Positions 56,668-64,000 of a stretch of DNA of 64,000 nucleotides are shown in pieces. Within the stretch, counting starts at the first letter, position 1. Every line of letters starts with the position of its first letter. Origin of the DNA: Chthonomonadaceae bacterium (GTDB lineage: Bacteria; Armatimonadota; Fimbriimonadia; Fimbriimonadales; Fimbriimonadaceae); contig CP054189.1 in assembly GCA_015709495.1 (NCBI GenBank), positions 1,674,001-1,738,000 of the forward strand, written 5' to 3'. The notes under the pieces are model-generated. The model was not told the DNA's origin and made no database searches. It was given only the letters and a program-made list of their open reading frames with translations. Made by a program: the position numbers and the translations under genes.

Positions 56668-58929
56668 TCATTGGGACACGGGCCGGCGATCCGCCCGAAG
56701 CTTCCCCAGCAGCAAAATCGCGCCGGGTTTGTCGATCATATTGTTGCGAGAGATGCAATTCGAGATGAGAAGGCAAGCGGGGCAGCCGGTTTCGCAGTCG
56801 CACGACGTCACCAACTCGCTCGCCATTTCGCGCCAGGGCTCGAGGGAATCGATCAGTCGTTCGCTCAGGCCGATGCCGCCGGGAACGTTATCGTACACGA
56901 AGAGAGCCGCTTTCATGGAGTGAGGGAACAGCCCGTACCACGCGCTCCCGAGATCGCCCCGATCGCACTCGGCGATGTAAGGGGCGGTGACGACCAGCGC
57001 GTGTTCGAGACCATGAAGCGAGCCGAGGTATTCTGGCGCGTCTTCGCCTTCGACCGGAGGAAGGTGGACCCAGATTCCCAACGTGTCGAAGCTCACCGGC
57101 GGAAGGTCGAGAGCCTCGTACCCCAGCACCGTATCCCCGTCGAGCGCCAGGCGCTTATAGCCGGTCACCCGCTCCGTAACTCGCAGGCTACTGAGTTCGG
57201 CAGAGAGACTGCCCCAGACCCGCTCCTGGACTTTCACCAATGGCTGAATCTGAACCTCGACTTGAGGTTCTGTATAGAATTCGGCCCGCAAGTGGGTGAG
57301 AATCGCTTCGCGCCGGTCGAGGTTCAACTCGTCTACGAGGTAAGGTACGCCTCTATGAATGTGGACCGCGCCCTTGTGGAGGGTTTTGAGCGCACGCCAA
57401 TACTCGCTCTCGCCCACCTCGTCGTTATCGAGAAGAATCCGCACGGAATCTGAACCCACCGCGCGGATATCGACCTTCGGCGCAGGGGGATCGAACGATT
57501 TGTAGTAGTACCTCCCGGCGCTCATCTCGATATCACCGCTTTCGGCAAGAGAACCTATCGCCCAGGAAGCCGAAGAGGAAAACGCCTCAACCTCGTCGAG
57601 GGTCATCGGGCGCTCGTACACCGCGCATCGAAGCTGCTGTTCGAGAATCACCGGGTTATCGACGCTGACCGACACGGGCTCAGGAGGCGATTCCATCAGG
57701 ATTCGCGGGTGCCGGGCGAAGTAGAGGTCCAGGGGGTCGTTCCGGGCCAGCAGCACCGACGCGCCTTCTTCGGTCCCGCGTCCCGCGCGGCCGGTTTGCT
57801 GCCAAAAGGCGGAGCGGGAGCCGGGGTACCCATTCATCAGCACGACGTCCAACCCGCCGATGTCCACGCCGAGTTCAAGGGCGTTCGTACTCGCGAGACC
57901 CAGAAGGCGGCCCTCGAAAATGGCGCGCTCGATCTCCCTTCGGTCCTCCGGCCGATACCCCGCGCGATAGCTGTCGATCAGGTCCGGGTCGACCCCTCGC
58001 CTTCGGGCGGCAACGCGGGCGTAGCGCAAAACAAGCTCCACCGAATTCCTCGACCGGCAAAACGCAAGCGCCCGAAGCCCTGCCTGTACCATCTGAACCA
58101 GAGCCGCCGAAGTCGAGCGGTTCGGGCTGGGAAAGGACTCCTCGTCGCCGAGTTGAGGGGCCCAGAAGAAGTAGCTTCGCTCGCCGCTCGGCGACCCGTC
58201 GCCCGCGACCACGTGTCCCTCCTTCCCCGTGAGTTGGGCGAAGAGCTGGGCCGGATTCCCGATCGTGGCCGAAGCGCCGATCACCTGAGGTTGAGACCCT
58301 GCCGCTTTGCAAAGGCGCAAGAGTCGTCGCAGGACGCTAGCGACATGAGACCCGAACACTCCGCGGTACACGTGCATCTCATCGAGAACGATCGTTCGCA
58401 AGTTGCGAAGGAATCTGGCCCAGTTCTCGTGATTGGGAAGGATTCCTATGTGCAGCATGTCCGGGTTGGTGATCAGCACCGAAGCGGCTTTTCGGATGGC
58501 TGCCCGCTCGGACTTGGGTGTGTCGCCGTCGTAAACGCCCACACGAAGCCCCGATCCCTCCCCCAACGACTCCAGCCTTTGAAGCTGATCGCGCGCAAGG
58601 GCCTTCGTGGGATAGAGCAGCAGCGCGCGAGCCGTGGGTTCGGCGAGGCAACGCTCCAGGAGGGGCACTGCAAAGCAAATCGTCTTCCCGCTATTGGTGC
58701 CCGTGACGACGACGACGTCTTTCCCCGACCTCACGGCGTCGATCGCTTGAGCCTGGTGGGTGAAGAGCCTCTCGATGCCGCGTTTGCGGAGGTTTTCCGC
58801 CACGATTCCAGGGAGCGCTTCCTGCGTCTCCGCAAACTCCGCTTGCCTTGCGCGGATTCGAATCACCTGGGCCTTGCGCTCGAACATCGGAATGCCGGCA
58901 ACACGTTCGGCCAGCGTTCGACGCTCCAT
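56668..58929 (-). CDS. DEAD/DEAH-box helicase with DUF1998 zinc/Fe-S domain (MrfA-like)
   Basis: 753 residues. Superfamily 2 helicase core: FTHQAQAIDAV (Q region), VVVTGTNSGKTICF (Walker A), LLYPTKALARDQ, VLITNPDML, IVLDEMHVYRG (motif II DEMH), VIGASATIG (motif III), LALAFCRSRNSVE and STNALELGVDIGGLDVVLM, WQQTGRAGRG (motif VI). The C-terminal DUF1998 region ends in SCDCETGCPACLLISNC, four Cys for a metal site. MrfA/YprA relatives in Bacillus repair DNA crosslinks. It follows tatC with 2 bp between. Confidence 0.92.
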   Translation of the reverse strand: MERRTLAERVAGIPMFERKAQVIRIRARQAEFAETQEALPGIVAENLRKRGIERLFTHQAQAIDAVRSGKDVVVVTGTNSGKTICFAVPLLERCLAEPTARALLLYPTKALARDQLQRLESLGEGSGLRVGVYDGDTPKSERAAIRKAASVLITNPDMLHIGILPNHENWARFLRNLRTIVLDEMHVYRGVFGSHVASVLRRLLRLCKAAGSQPQVIGASATIGNPAQLFAQLTGKEGHVVAGDGSPSGERSYFFWAPQLGDEESFPSPNRSTSAALVQMVQAGLRALAFCRSRNSVELVLRYARVAARRRGVDPDLIDSYRAGYRPEDRREIERAIFEGRLLGLASTNALELGVDIGGLDVVLMNGYPGSRSAFWQQTGRAGRGTEEGASVLLARNDPLDLYFARHPRILMESPPEPVSVSVDNPVILEQQLRCAVYERPMTLDEVEAFSSSASWAIGSLAESGDIEMSAGRYYYKSFDPPAPKVDIRAVGSDSVRILLDNDEVGESEYWRALKTLHKGAVHIHRGVPYLVDELNLDRREAILTHLRAEFYTEPQVEVQIQPLVKVQERVWGSLSAELSSLRVTERVTGYKRLALDGDTVLGYEALDLPPVSFDTLGIWVHLPPVEGEDAPEYLGSLHGLEHALVVTAPYIAECDRGDLGSAWYGLFPHSMKAALFVYDNVPGGIGLSERLIDSLEPWREMASELVTSCDCETGCPACLLISNCISRNNMIDKPGAILLLGKLRADRRPVSQ

Positions 58930-58931
58930 GG

Positions 58932-59765
58932 CTAATCCAACTCATCGAGTTCTGGCGCCCAGTCCGAACGTTTCACGGTCAGCTTGACCGCCGCCACGCT
59001 GATCGCCAGGAGGAGGGTCATCGGGATCGCCATCATGAGGAGCGTGAACGCATCGCCCGTCGGGGTGAGGATTGCGCTCGTGATCACGACGAACGCGATC
59101 GCGTGCCTCCAGTAATGAATCAACGTGTCGGGCCCAATCAACCCGATTCGTCCGGCGATATAGACGACAAGCGGAAGTTGAAAGCCCACGCCGAACGCAA
59201 GCATCAGCTTGAACATGAAGAAGACCATCGTCCCCGGCTCTTGGTACAGCGCGGTGCCGGGGAAATCCTCGAAAAAGCTGAGAAACCACCTGAGCGTCGT
59301 GGGAAGCACCAGCCAGCAGAGCGTTACGCCCAAGGCAAACAGCAGAACGCTCAGGGGCGCGAGCCGGCGAATCGGACGCCGTTCCTCGGCCTTGAGTCCG
59401 GGCGAAACGAACCCCCATATCTGCAGAACGATGTAGGGCAGGGCGATCCCCAGGCCGATCATGAACGAGAGCCGAAACTTCAGAAAGAACGCCTCTGTCG
59501 CGCTCTTGAACGGCTCGGAGTATTGGAAATCGGCGTGAGTCTTGCGGTAATCGGCGACCGCGACGTTGACAAGGTGGTTGAGGGAGTCGTAAAGGTAGGG
59601 CTGAATGAACCAGCCGACCGTCCACCCGACCGCGATGACGACGAATGTGCGGACGATTCGATCTCGCAGTTCGGAGATGTGTTCGCTCAGAGTCATGCGG
59701 TACTCCTCTGGATCAGCAGAGGAGCCCCGCTTGTTCTTTCGCTTGGAGGCGATCTTGAGGGGCAT
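58932..59765 (-). CDS. tatC: Twin-arginine translocase subunit TatC
   Basis: 277 residues, six membrane helices. TatC recognises the SRRxFLK signal and forms the Tat pore with TatA. Landmarks: TLSEHISELRDRIVRTFVVI at the first cytoplasmic loop, PFKSATEAFFLKFRLSFMIG (conserved Glu-Phe-Phe segment), WGFVSPGLKAEERR and TPTGDAFTLLMMAIPM near the end, all intact. It has a basic 20-residue N-terminal extension. The substrates NXR alpha (20366) and ActB (16427) in this window carry twin-arginine motifs. tatA is not in the window. Confidence 0.96.
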   Translation of the reverse strand: MPLKIASKRKNKRGSSADPEEYRMTLSEHISELRDRIVRTFVVIAVGWTVGWFIQPYLYDSLNHLVNVAVADYRKTHADFQYSEPFKSATEAFFLKFRLSFMIGLGIALPYIVLQIWGFVSPGLKAEERRPIRRLAPLSVLLFALGVTLCWLVLPTTLRWFLSFFEDFPGTALYQEPGTMVFFMFKLMLAFGVGFQLPLVVYIAGRIGLIGPDTLIHYWRHAIAFVVITSAILTPTGDAFTLLMMAIPMTLLLAISVAAVKLTVKRSDWAPELDELD

Positions 59766-59784
59766 AAACTCCCCTCATTATGAA

Positions 59785-61224
59785 TTAGCTTTCGAGAGTG
59801 AGCACGATCCGATAGCGGAATCGCAAGAGTTCCGTTCCGCCCCTTGCGCCGCCACCCTGCGCGCCGCCTCTACCAGTCGCTGCGGGAGGGCCCATGATGC
59901 CCTGGCCGCCGCGTCCGCCGCGCCCTGCTCCCGGAGGTCCCATTGTGCCAGCTTGGCCGATCCCCTGGGTTCCTGACATGCGTCCGCCTTCATCGTCGCT
60001 GCGCTGCCCGCCGCCGCCACTCATTGGGGCGCCGCGGGTCCCTCCTCCAGGTTGCGCCGAGGTGCCCTGAGATTGCTGGCGAGTGTCGGCGGTCAGGTCC
60101 CAAACGAACTTGACTGGTACGCCGAGGTCGAGGGCGAACCACGTGGTCTGCTCGACGGAGACTCTCTCTCCTCCGAGCGCTGCCTGCCCGTCCTTACCCT
60201 GCCCAGGCGAGGGTACGGACGCCTGAGCAACGCTCGTTCGAATCTTTGCGCACGGATGGCCCATTTCCCATTCCATGCCCAAGAGTTCGCCTCGGGCTGG
60301 GAGTTTGGCGACCAGCGACTTGAGTTCGTACCATCGATCCAAGTCGAGAGTCGGAAGCTGGAAGCTCGACGCCCAGAAACCGCCCGGTTTGACTGACTTG
60401 GTCGGCAGTGTGGGCAAGGGAATCAGCACGTAGAGGTCAGTTCGCGCAGGATCACCCAGCGAGCCTTCGATCGGCACGTAGAGCGGAACAAACCCGAACT
60501 CTTCGGAGCCGGTGGGGTTGATCGCCATGTACAGCGGGTGCATCTGCCAGTCGTAGTAGCGAGCCCCTTCGAGGACCTCGCCGGCGGCGTTCTCAAGGAG
60601 CGTGAAGTGGGCGTAATTCTTGCCGGGGTCGGGGAGCGCTTGCACCCGCACGAGCCCTTTACCGTCCGGAAGGACGTTATCGATTGCATAAAGCAGTCGG
60701 AACTTGTCGGATTCGACCGGCAGCTCGGCCGCACGTCCGCCCATCCTTGCCTGGGCCTCGCTGATCGAACTCAGCGTTCCCGCGACTTCGACGTTGTAGA
60801 TCAGCTCTTTGCCTTGCTTGAACTTGTACCGAAGCGAGAATCCGTCATCAGGGACGTCGATCGACGTCGAATTGGCGACGGTGACCTCGACGGACGATCT
60901 CTCCAAGACCACCGAACGCTCGCCCTGATCTTGGAACAGGACGAGAGCGAGTTGGGTCTTGCCATCGGCGATCTTGCGTTCCTTGGTGTCGAGGATGTAC
61001 TCGAAGTAGCCGTCCTTCTTATCGAAAACGGTCGCTTCGACGAACTTCCCGTTCACATAAACGCCCACATAACCCCGATCGGGAATGCTGTTCTCGGGCA
61101 CGAGAACCCGAATCTTCTCCCGAACCTTGGAGCCGTCGACCGGTCTCACGATCGTAAATGGCGCTTGCGCAAGCACCGCTCCTGCGAGCGCTACGGCAAG
61201 AATCGTTCCCCAAAAACGCTTCAT
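59785..61224 (-). CDS. Secreted protein with Gly-rich C-terminal region, function unknown
   Basis: 479 residues from the ATG at 61224, preceded by GGAGG. Signal peptide (AVALAGAVLA, residues about 10-22). N-terminal Ig-like domain with FTIVRPVDGSKVREKIRVLV and DRGYVGVYVNGKFVEATVFD; the middle (SLRYKFKQGKELIYNVEVAG) is beta-rich and resembles other surface or envelope proteins of this group. The last 120 residues are Gly/Ser/Gln-rich low complexity (SAQPGGGTRGAPMSGGGG), then RFRYRIVLTLES. It is upstream of tatC by 19 bp, on the same strand. No named family recognised. Confidence 0.75.
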   Translation of the reverse strand: MKRFWGTILAVALAGAVLAQAPFTIVRPVDGSKVREKIRVLVPENSIPDRGYVGVYVNGKFVEATVFDKKDGYFEYILDTKERKIADGKTQLALVLFQDQGERSVVLERSSVEVTVANSTSIDVPDDGFSLRYKFKQGKELIYNVEVAGTLSSISEAQARMGGRAAELPVESDKFRLLYAIDNVLPDGKGLVRVQALPDPGKNYAHFTLLENAAGEVLEGARYYDWQMHPLYMAINPTGSEEFGFVPLYVPIEGSLGDPARTDLYVLIPLPTLPTKSVKPGGFWASSFQLPTLDLDRWYELKSLVAKLPARGELLGMEWEMGHPCAKIRTSVAQASVPSPGQGKDGQAALGGERVSVEQTTWFALDLGVPVKFVWDLTADTRQQSQGTSAQPGGGTRGAPMSGGGGQRSDDEGGRMSGTQGIGQAGTMGPPGAGRGGRGGQGIMGPPAATGRGGAQGGGARGGTELLRFRYRIVLTLES

Positions 61225-61442
61225 TCGTTGTCCTCCGACAATCACCGAGGCAAGGCCATGCCTTGACCTGCGACTGTCCAACCATTATGACGCGATCCAA
61301 TCGCGACACGTCACAGATACGACGGCCAGGAGCGACTTTCTGGTTCAACCGACGCGCGGGATTCGGCTGCGGAAAGTTTCCGCGACGCTTTCTCGCGAAT
61401 CTAAGGGCATGGGCGACTCCATCCCGCATAATAGGAGGGTCG

Positions 61443-63662
61443 ATGCCCACGACCCAATCCATTCCTCTGAACGAAGAACAGCGGCGAGCTGTCGAACATG
61501 AAGGCGGCCCGCTGCTCGTGTTTGCGGGCGCGGGCTCGGGCAAGACCCGTGTGATCGCGGCGCGGATCGCTCGATTGGTCGCGGGCGGAGTGTATGCGGA
61601 TAGGATTCTTGCGGTAACTTTTACAAACAAAGCTGCCCGCGAGATGTCGGAGCGAGTGGAGAGCCTAACCGGCGCGTCGGTACGCCCGATGTGGATCGGC
61701 ACCTTTCATTCGATCTGCAGCCGGATGCTTCGAAGAGACGCCGATAAACTTGGACTTTCTCGCGACTTCGTGATTTACGACGACTCCGACCAACTGAGCC
61801 TCATTCGTGAGATATTTAAGTCCAAGAATCTCGACGAAAAATCAATCAATCCTCGCGTCATCCTCCGAGAGATTAGCAACGCCAAGGAGCGGCTCGAAAG
61901 TCCGGACGCGATGGCCGGGCGGGTCGCAGGTTTCATCGAGCGCATTGCGGTAGATGTGTATAGGTCATATTCGGAAAGACTTCAGAAAGCTAACGCCATG
62001 GATTTCGACGACCTGATCTACTGGGCCGTACGGCTCCTCGAACAACGCGCCGACGTACGGGAGCAGTATCAAAGCAGGTTTCAGCACGTTCTCGTGGACG
62101 AGTACCAGGACGTCAACCTTTCTCAATATCGATTTGTGCAACTCATGGCCGAAAAGAGTCGCAATTTAGTCGTCGTTGGGGACGACGACCAAAGCATTTA
62201 TCGGTGGCGCGGCGCCGACGTCAAGCTCATCCTCAGCTTCAAAGCCGACTGGCCCGACGCGACGATCATCAAGCTCCAGCAGAACTACCGATCGACCAAG
62301 ACCATTTTGCGGGCCGCAAACGAGGTCATCCGAAACAACCGGTCGAGGGCGCACAAGGAACTCTGGACCGAGAACATCGAGGGCGCGCACATCCACCTCA
62401 TCGAAGCCGGAACCGAACTCGACGAGGCGATGGCCGTCGCCGAAACCATCTTGCAAGACTCCTCGACGGGTCGAAGAAAATACGGCGAGTTCGCCGTGCT
62501 TTACCGAACGAACGCGCAGAGCCGGGTGCTGGAAGAAGCCCTCCTGACGCTGCGGATTCCGCATGTGCTGATCGGCGGGCAGAGGTTTTATGAGCGGAAA
62601 GAGATCAAGGACGCGGTGGCGTACTTACGGCTCGTGCTCAACTCTCAGGACGACGTTTCGTTTCGGCGGGTGATCAACGTTCCCACGAGGGGGATCGGGG
62701 CTACCAGCCTCCAAGCGATCGAGCAGTTCGCCGCTGCCAATTCGATTTCGCTCCTCGACGCCTGCGCCACCGAGGAGTTCCTCCAACAGCTTTCGTCCCG
62801 CGCCCGAAACCCCATCGGCGCGTTTTCAAAAGCGATTCTCGAAGCCCGGCACCTCTCGGAATCCGGCGGCGTCACGCAGGTGTTGAAATCCCTTCTTCAG
62901 GCAAGCGGGTACCTCTCCTCGCTTCGCGAAGACCGCTCGCCCGACGCCCAATCGCGATTGGAGAACCTCCAGGAGTTGCTCAACGTCACCACGCAGTACG
63001 ACGCCTCAGCGGACGAGCCGACGCTCTCCGGGTTCCTCGAAAGCGTTGCGTTGGTGTCGGACGCTGATTCTATCGGCGAAGGCGGGGAGGCTGTCACGCT
63101 GATGACCCTCCACACGGCGAAAGGCCTGGAGTTTCCGGTCGTGTTCATCACGGGGTTGGAAGAGGGTGTGTTCCCGCATTCGAGGTCGATGCAAGATGAC
63201 GCGGAGCTCGAAGAGGAGCGAAGGCTCTGCTATGTGGGCATGACCCGCGCGCAACAAGAACTCTATCTCCTGAGGGCGCACCGGCGAAGCGTGTATGGAC
63301 AGCCTCAGTTCAACCGTCCCTCGCGATTTCTTGAGGAAATTCCGCGAGAACTTATACGCGTCATGGGTGGATCGCGTCCCGCGCCCGAGGGGCTCTCCAC
63401 GGTTTATCAGGAGCGCTCGGGCCGATATGGCGTGATCGAGCCTCGGGCCGCAGCCTCGCCGCCCCCGCGCACGGCCCTGCGCTCGCCGGACTGGAAACCG
63501 CCTTTCGACGTCGGGCAGACGGTGCGCCATGCGAAGTTTGGCGTCGGGGTCGTGGTGGCTTGCGTGCCGATCAAGGGAGACACCGAAGTGACCGTCGCGT
63601 TTCCGGGTGTCATTGGAGTCAAGAAATTGGTGCAAGGCCTTGCGAAGCTCGAACCTACTTAG
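61443..63662 (+). CDS. uvrD: UvrD/PcrA superfamily 1 DNA helicase
   Basis: 739 residues from the ATG at 61443; the longer frame from 61158 runs antisense through another gene and is rejected. Motifs in order: Q motif SIPLNEEQRRAVEHEGGPLL, Walker A FAGAGSGKT, VTFTNKAAREMSERV (Ia), VDEYQDVNLSQYRFV (II), GDDDQSIYRWRGAD (III), QNYRSTKTIL (IV), LMTLHTAKGLEFPVVFI (V), LCYVGMTRAQQELYL (VI). A Tudor-like C-terminus (VRHAKFGVGVVVACVP) for RNA polymerase binding is present. It acts in mismatch and excision repair. AGGAGGG precedes the start by 3 nt, unusually close, and CATAAT 10 nt upstream could serve as a promoter. Confidence 0.96.
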   Translation: MPTTQSIPLNEEQRRAVEHEGGPLLVFAGAGSGKTRVIAARIARLVAGGVYADRILAVTFTNKAAREMSERVESLTGASVRPMWIGTFHSICSRMLRRDADKLGLSRDFVIYDDSDQLSLIREIFKSKNLDEKSINPRVILREISNAKERLESPDAMAGRVAGFIERIAVDVYRSYSERLQKANAMDFDDLIYWAVRLLEQRADVREQYQSRFQHVLVDEYQDVNLSQYRFVQLMAEKSRNLVVVGDDDQSIYRWRGADVKLILSFKADWPDATIIKLQQNYRSTKTILRAANEVIRNNRSRAHKELWTENIEGAHIHLIEAGTELDEAMAVAETILQDSSTGRRKYGEFAVLYRTNAQSRVLEEALLTLRIPHVLIGGQRFYERKEIKDAVAYLRLVLNSQDDVSFRRVINVPTRGIGATSLQAIEQFAAANSISLLDACATEEFLQQLSSRARNPIGAFSKAILEARHLSESGGVTQVLKSLLQASGYLSSLREDRSPDAQSRLENLQELLNVTTQYDASADEPTLSGFLESVALVSDADSIGEGGEAVTLMTLHTAKGLEFPVVFITGLEEGVFPHSRSMQDDAELEEERRLCYVGMTRAQQELYLLRAHRRSVYGQPQFNRPSRFLEEIPRELIRVMGGSRPAPEGLSTVYQERSGRYGVIEPRAAASPPPRTALRSPDWKPPFDVGQTVRHAKFGVGVVVACVPIKGDTEVTVAFPGVIGVKKLVQGLAKLEPT

Positions 63663-64000
63663 CTGCGGTTTGGGGGCCGCGATGTCGCTCTTGGCGGCAG
63701 GCTGCGGCCCGAAGAACGAGTACTTCCCGCTCGATGTGGGAGACTCGTGGACGTTCGGAGTTCGAACGGGGTATGGGTCATTTTCCGAGTCCATTCGTGC
63801 GACGCGGGAAATCTCGGTCGGGGGCCACAAGGGCCTGGAACTGGTGAGTCGGGGAGGCACGTCGCGCCTGTATCAGGACGGCGGCGATCTTTACTTGTCG
63901 GAGGGCGCGGTCGGGAGGTTCGAACCTCCGATCCCCCTGCTCTCCGCGGACGAGGCTGAGTCGAGGCGGGCCTGGGAAGGCGTGGTCATCCTGCGTGGGG
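63640..64000 (+). CDS. Lipoprotein, 5' part only (runs off the window)
   Basis: Open from a TTG at 63640 to the right edge (120 codons visible); an ATG at 63682 would begin inside the signal sequence, so a TTG start overlapping uvrD by 23 bp is preferred. The first residues RSSNLLSCGLGAAMSLLAAG with lipobox LAAGC form a lipoprotein signal. The body reads NEYFPLDVGDSWTFGV followed by short beta strands (GGHKGLELVSRGGTSRLYQD), a pattern seen in secreted DUF-type proteins that begin with 'YFPLxxGxxWxY'. No function assigned. Confidence 0.6.
   Translation, partial: MRSSNLLSCGLGAAMSLLAAGCGPKNEYFPLDVGDSWTFGVRTGYGSFSESIRATREISVGGHKGLELVSRGGTSRLYQDGGDLYLSEGAVGRFEPPIPLLSADEAESRRAWEGVVILRG

Noticed and set aside
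63914-63929. tRNA T-arm-like sequence GGAGGTTCGAACCTCC
   Set aside because: No acceptor stem, anticodon arm or CCA end fits around it, and it lies within the open frame of the lipoprotein.

Overview
The window reads as one contiguous piece of a GC-rich bacterial chromosome, densely coded on both strands, with no rRNA, tRNA, CRISPR array or insertion sequence that I can recognise. Gene content suggests a diderm heterotroph of the Armatimonadota (Fimbriimonadales-like). This placement is an inference from the mix of a PEP-CTERM protein, alternative complex III, a Tat system, type IV pilus retraction ATPases, and many promoters with TAnnnT placed 6-10 nt before the start codon. I cannot prove the phylum without a search; Chloroflexota or Planctomycetota are alternatives.

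Layout. 1-4.1 kb: the end of a carbohydrate-binding-like protein, LemA, a small exported protein and purL. 4.2-8.7 kb: TPR protein, NAD kinase, an oligopeptide-type ABC ATPase, PhoU and an FKBP-like protein. 8.7-11.2 kb: a two-gene polysaccharide ABC exporter and a glycosyltransferase. 11.2-12.3 kb: greA and a lipoprotein. 12.3-20.1 kb (minus strand): a complete actABCDEF operon for alternative complex III, plus one small membrane protein. 20.4-28.4 kb (plus strand, divergent): a six-gene operon for a periplasmic, Tat-exported molybdenum enzyme of the nitrite oxidoreductase (NXR) type, with alpha, beta and heme-binding gamma subunits, a TorD-like chaperone and two proteins of unknown function. 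28.4-37.1 kb: ubiX, an epimerase, a second greA-like gene, three tandem pilT paralogues, metX and moeZ. 37.2-38.7 kb: a TacAT-type toxin-antitoxin pair and a membrane protein. 38.7-41.8 kb: a MoaD-like sulfur carrier, triheme cytochrome c, NapH-like Fe-S membrane protein and heme A synthase. 41.8-46.7 kb: an AmpG-like transporter, a structured-RNA candidate, a PEP-CTERM protein with a papain-like triad, a solitary DNA methyltransferase and a secretin-domain protein. 46.9-53.1 kb: lepA, a solitary sdhA, a hicB remnant, a 21-bp tandem repeat, a family protein of unknown function and folE2. 53.1-61.2 kb (minus): glycolate oxidase glcDEF, an MrfA-like helicase, tatC and a secreted protein. 61.4-64 kb: uvrD/pcrA and the start of a lipoprotein.

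How the parts fit. Most accessory content is respiratory. Alternative complex III takes electrons from quinol to cytochrome c. The NXR-like enzyme exchanges electrons with cytochrome c through its gamma subunit and interconverts nitrite and nitrate. Heme A synthase implies an A-type oxidase elsewhere. SdhA and GlcDEF feed the quinone pool. TatC is needed to export the catalytic subunit of the NXR-like enzyme and probably ActB. MoeZ and a MoaD-family protein could supply sulfur for molybdopterin or for methionine synthesis through MetX. The divergent placement of the complex III and NXR-like operons around one 303-bp intergenic region is the main point of interest.
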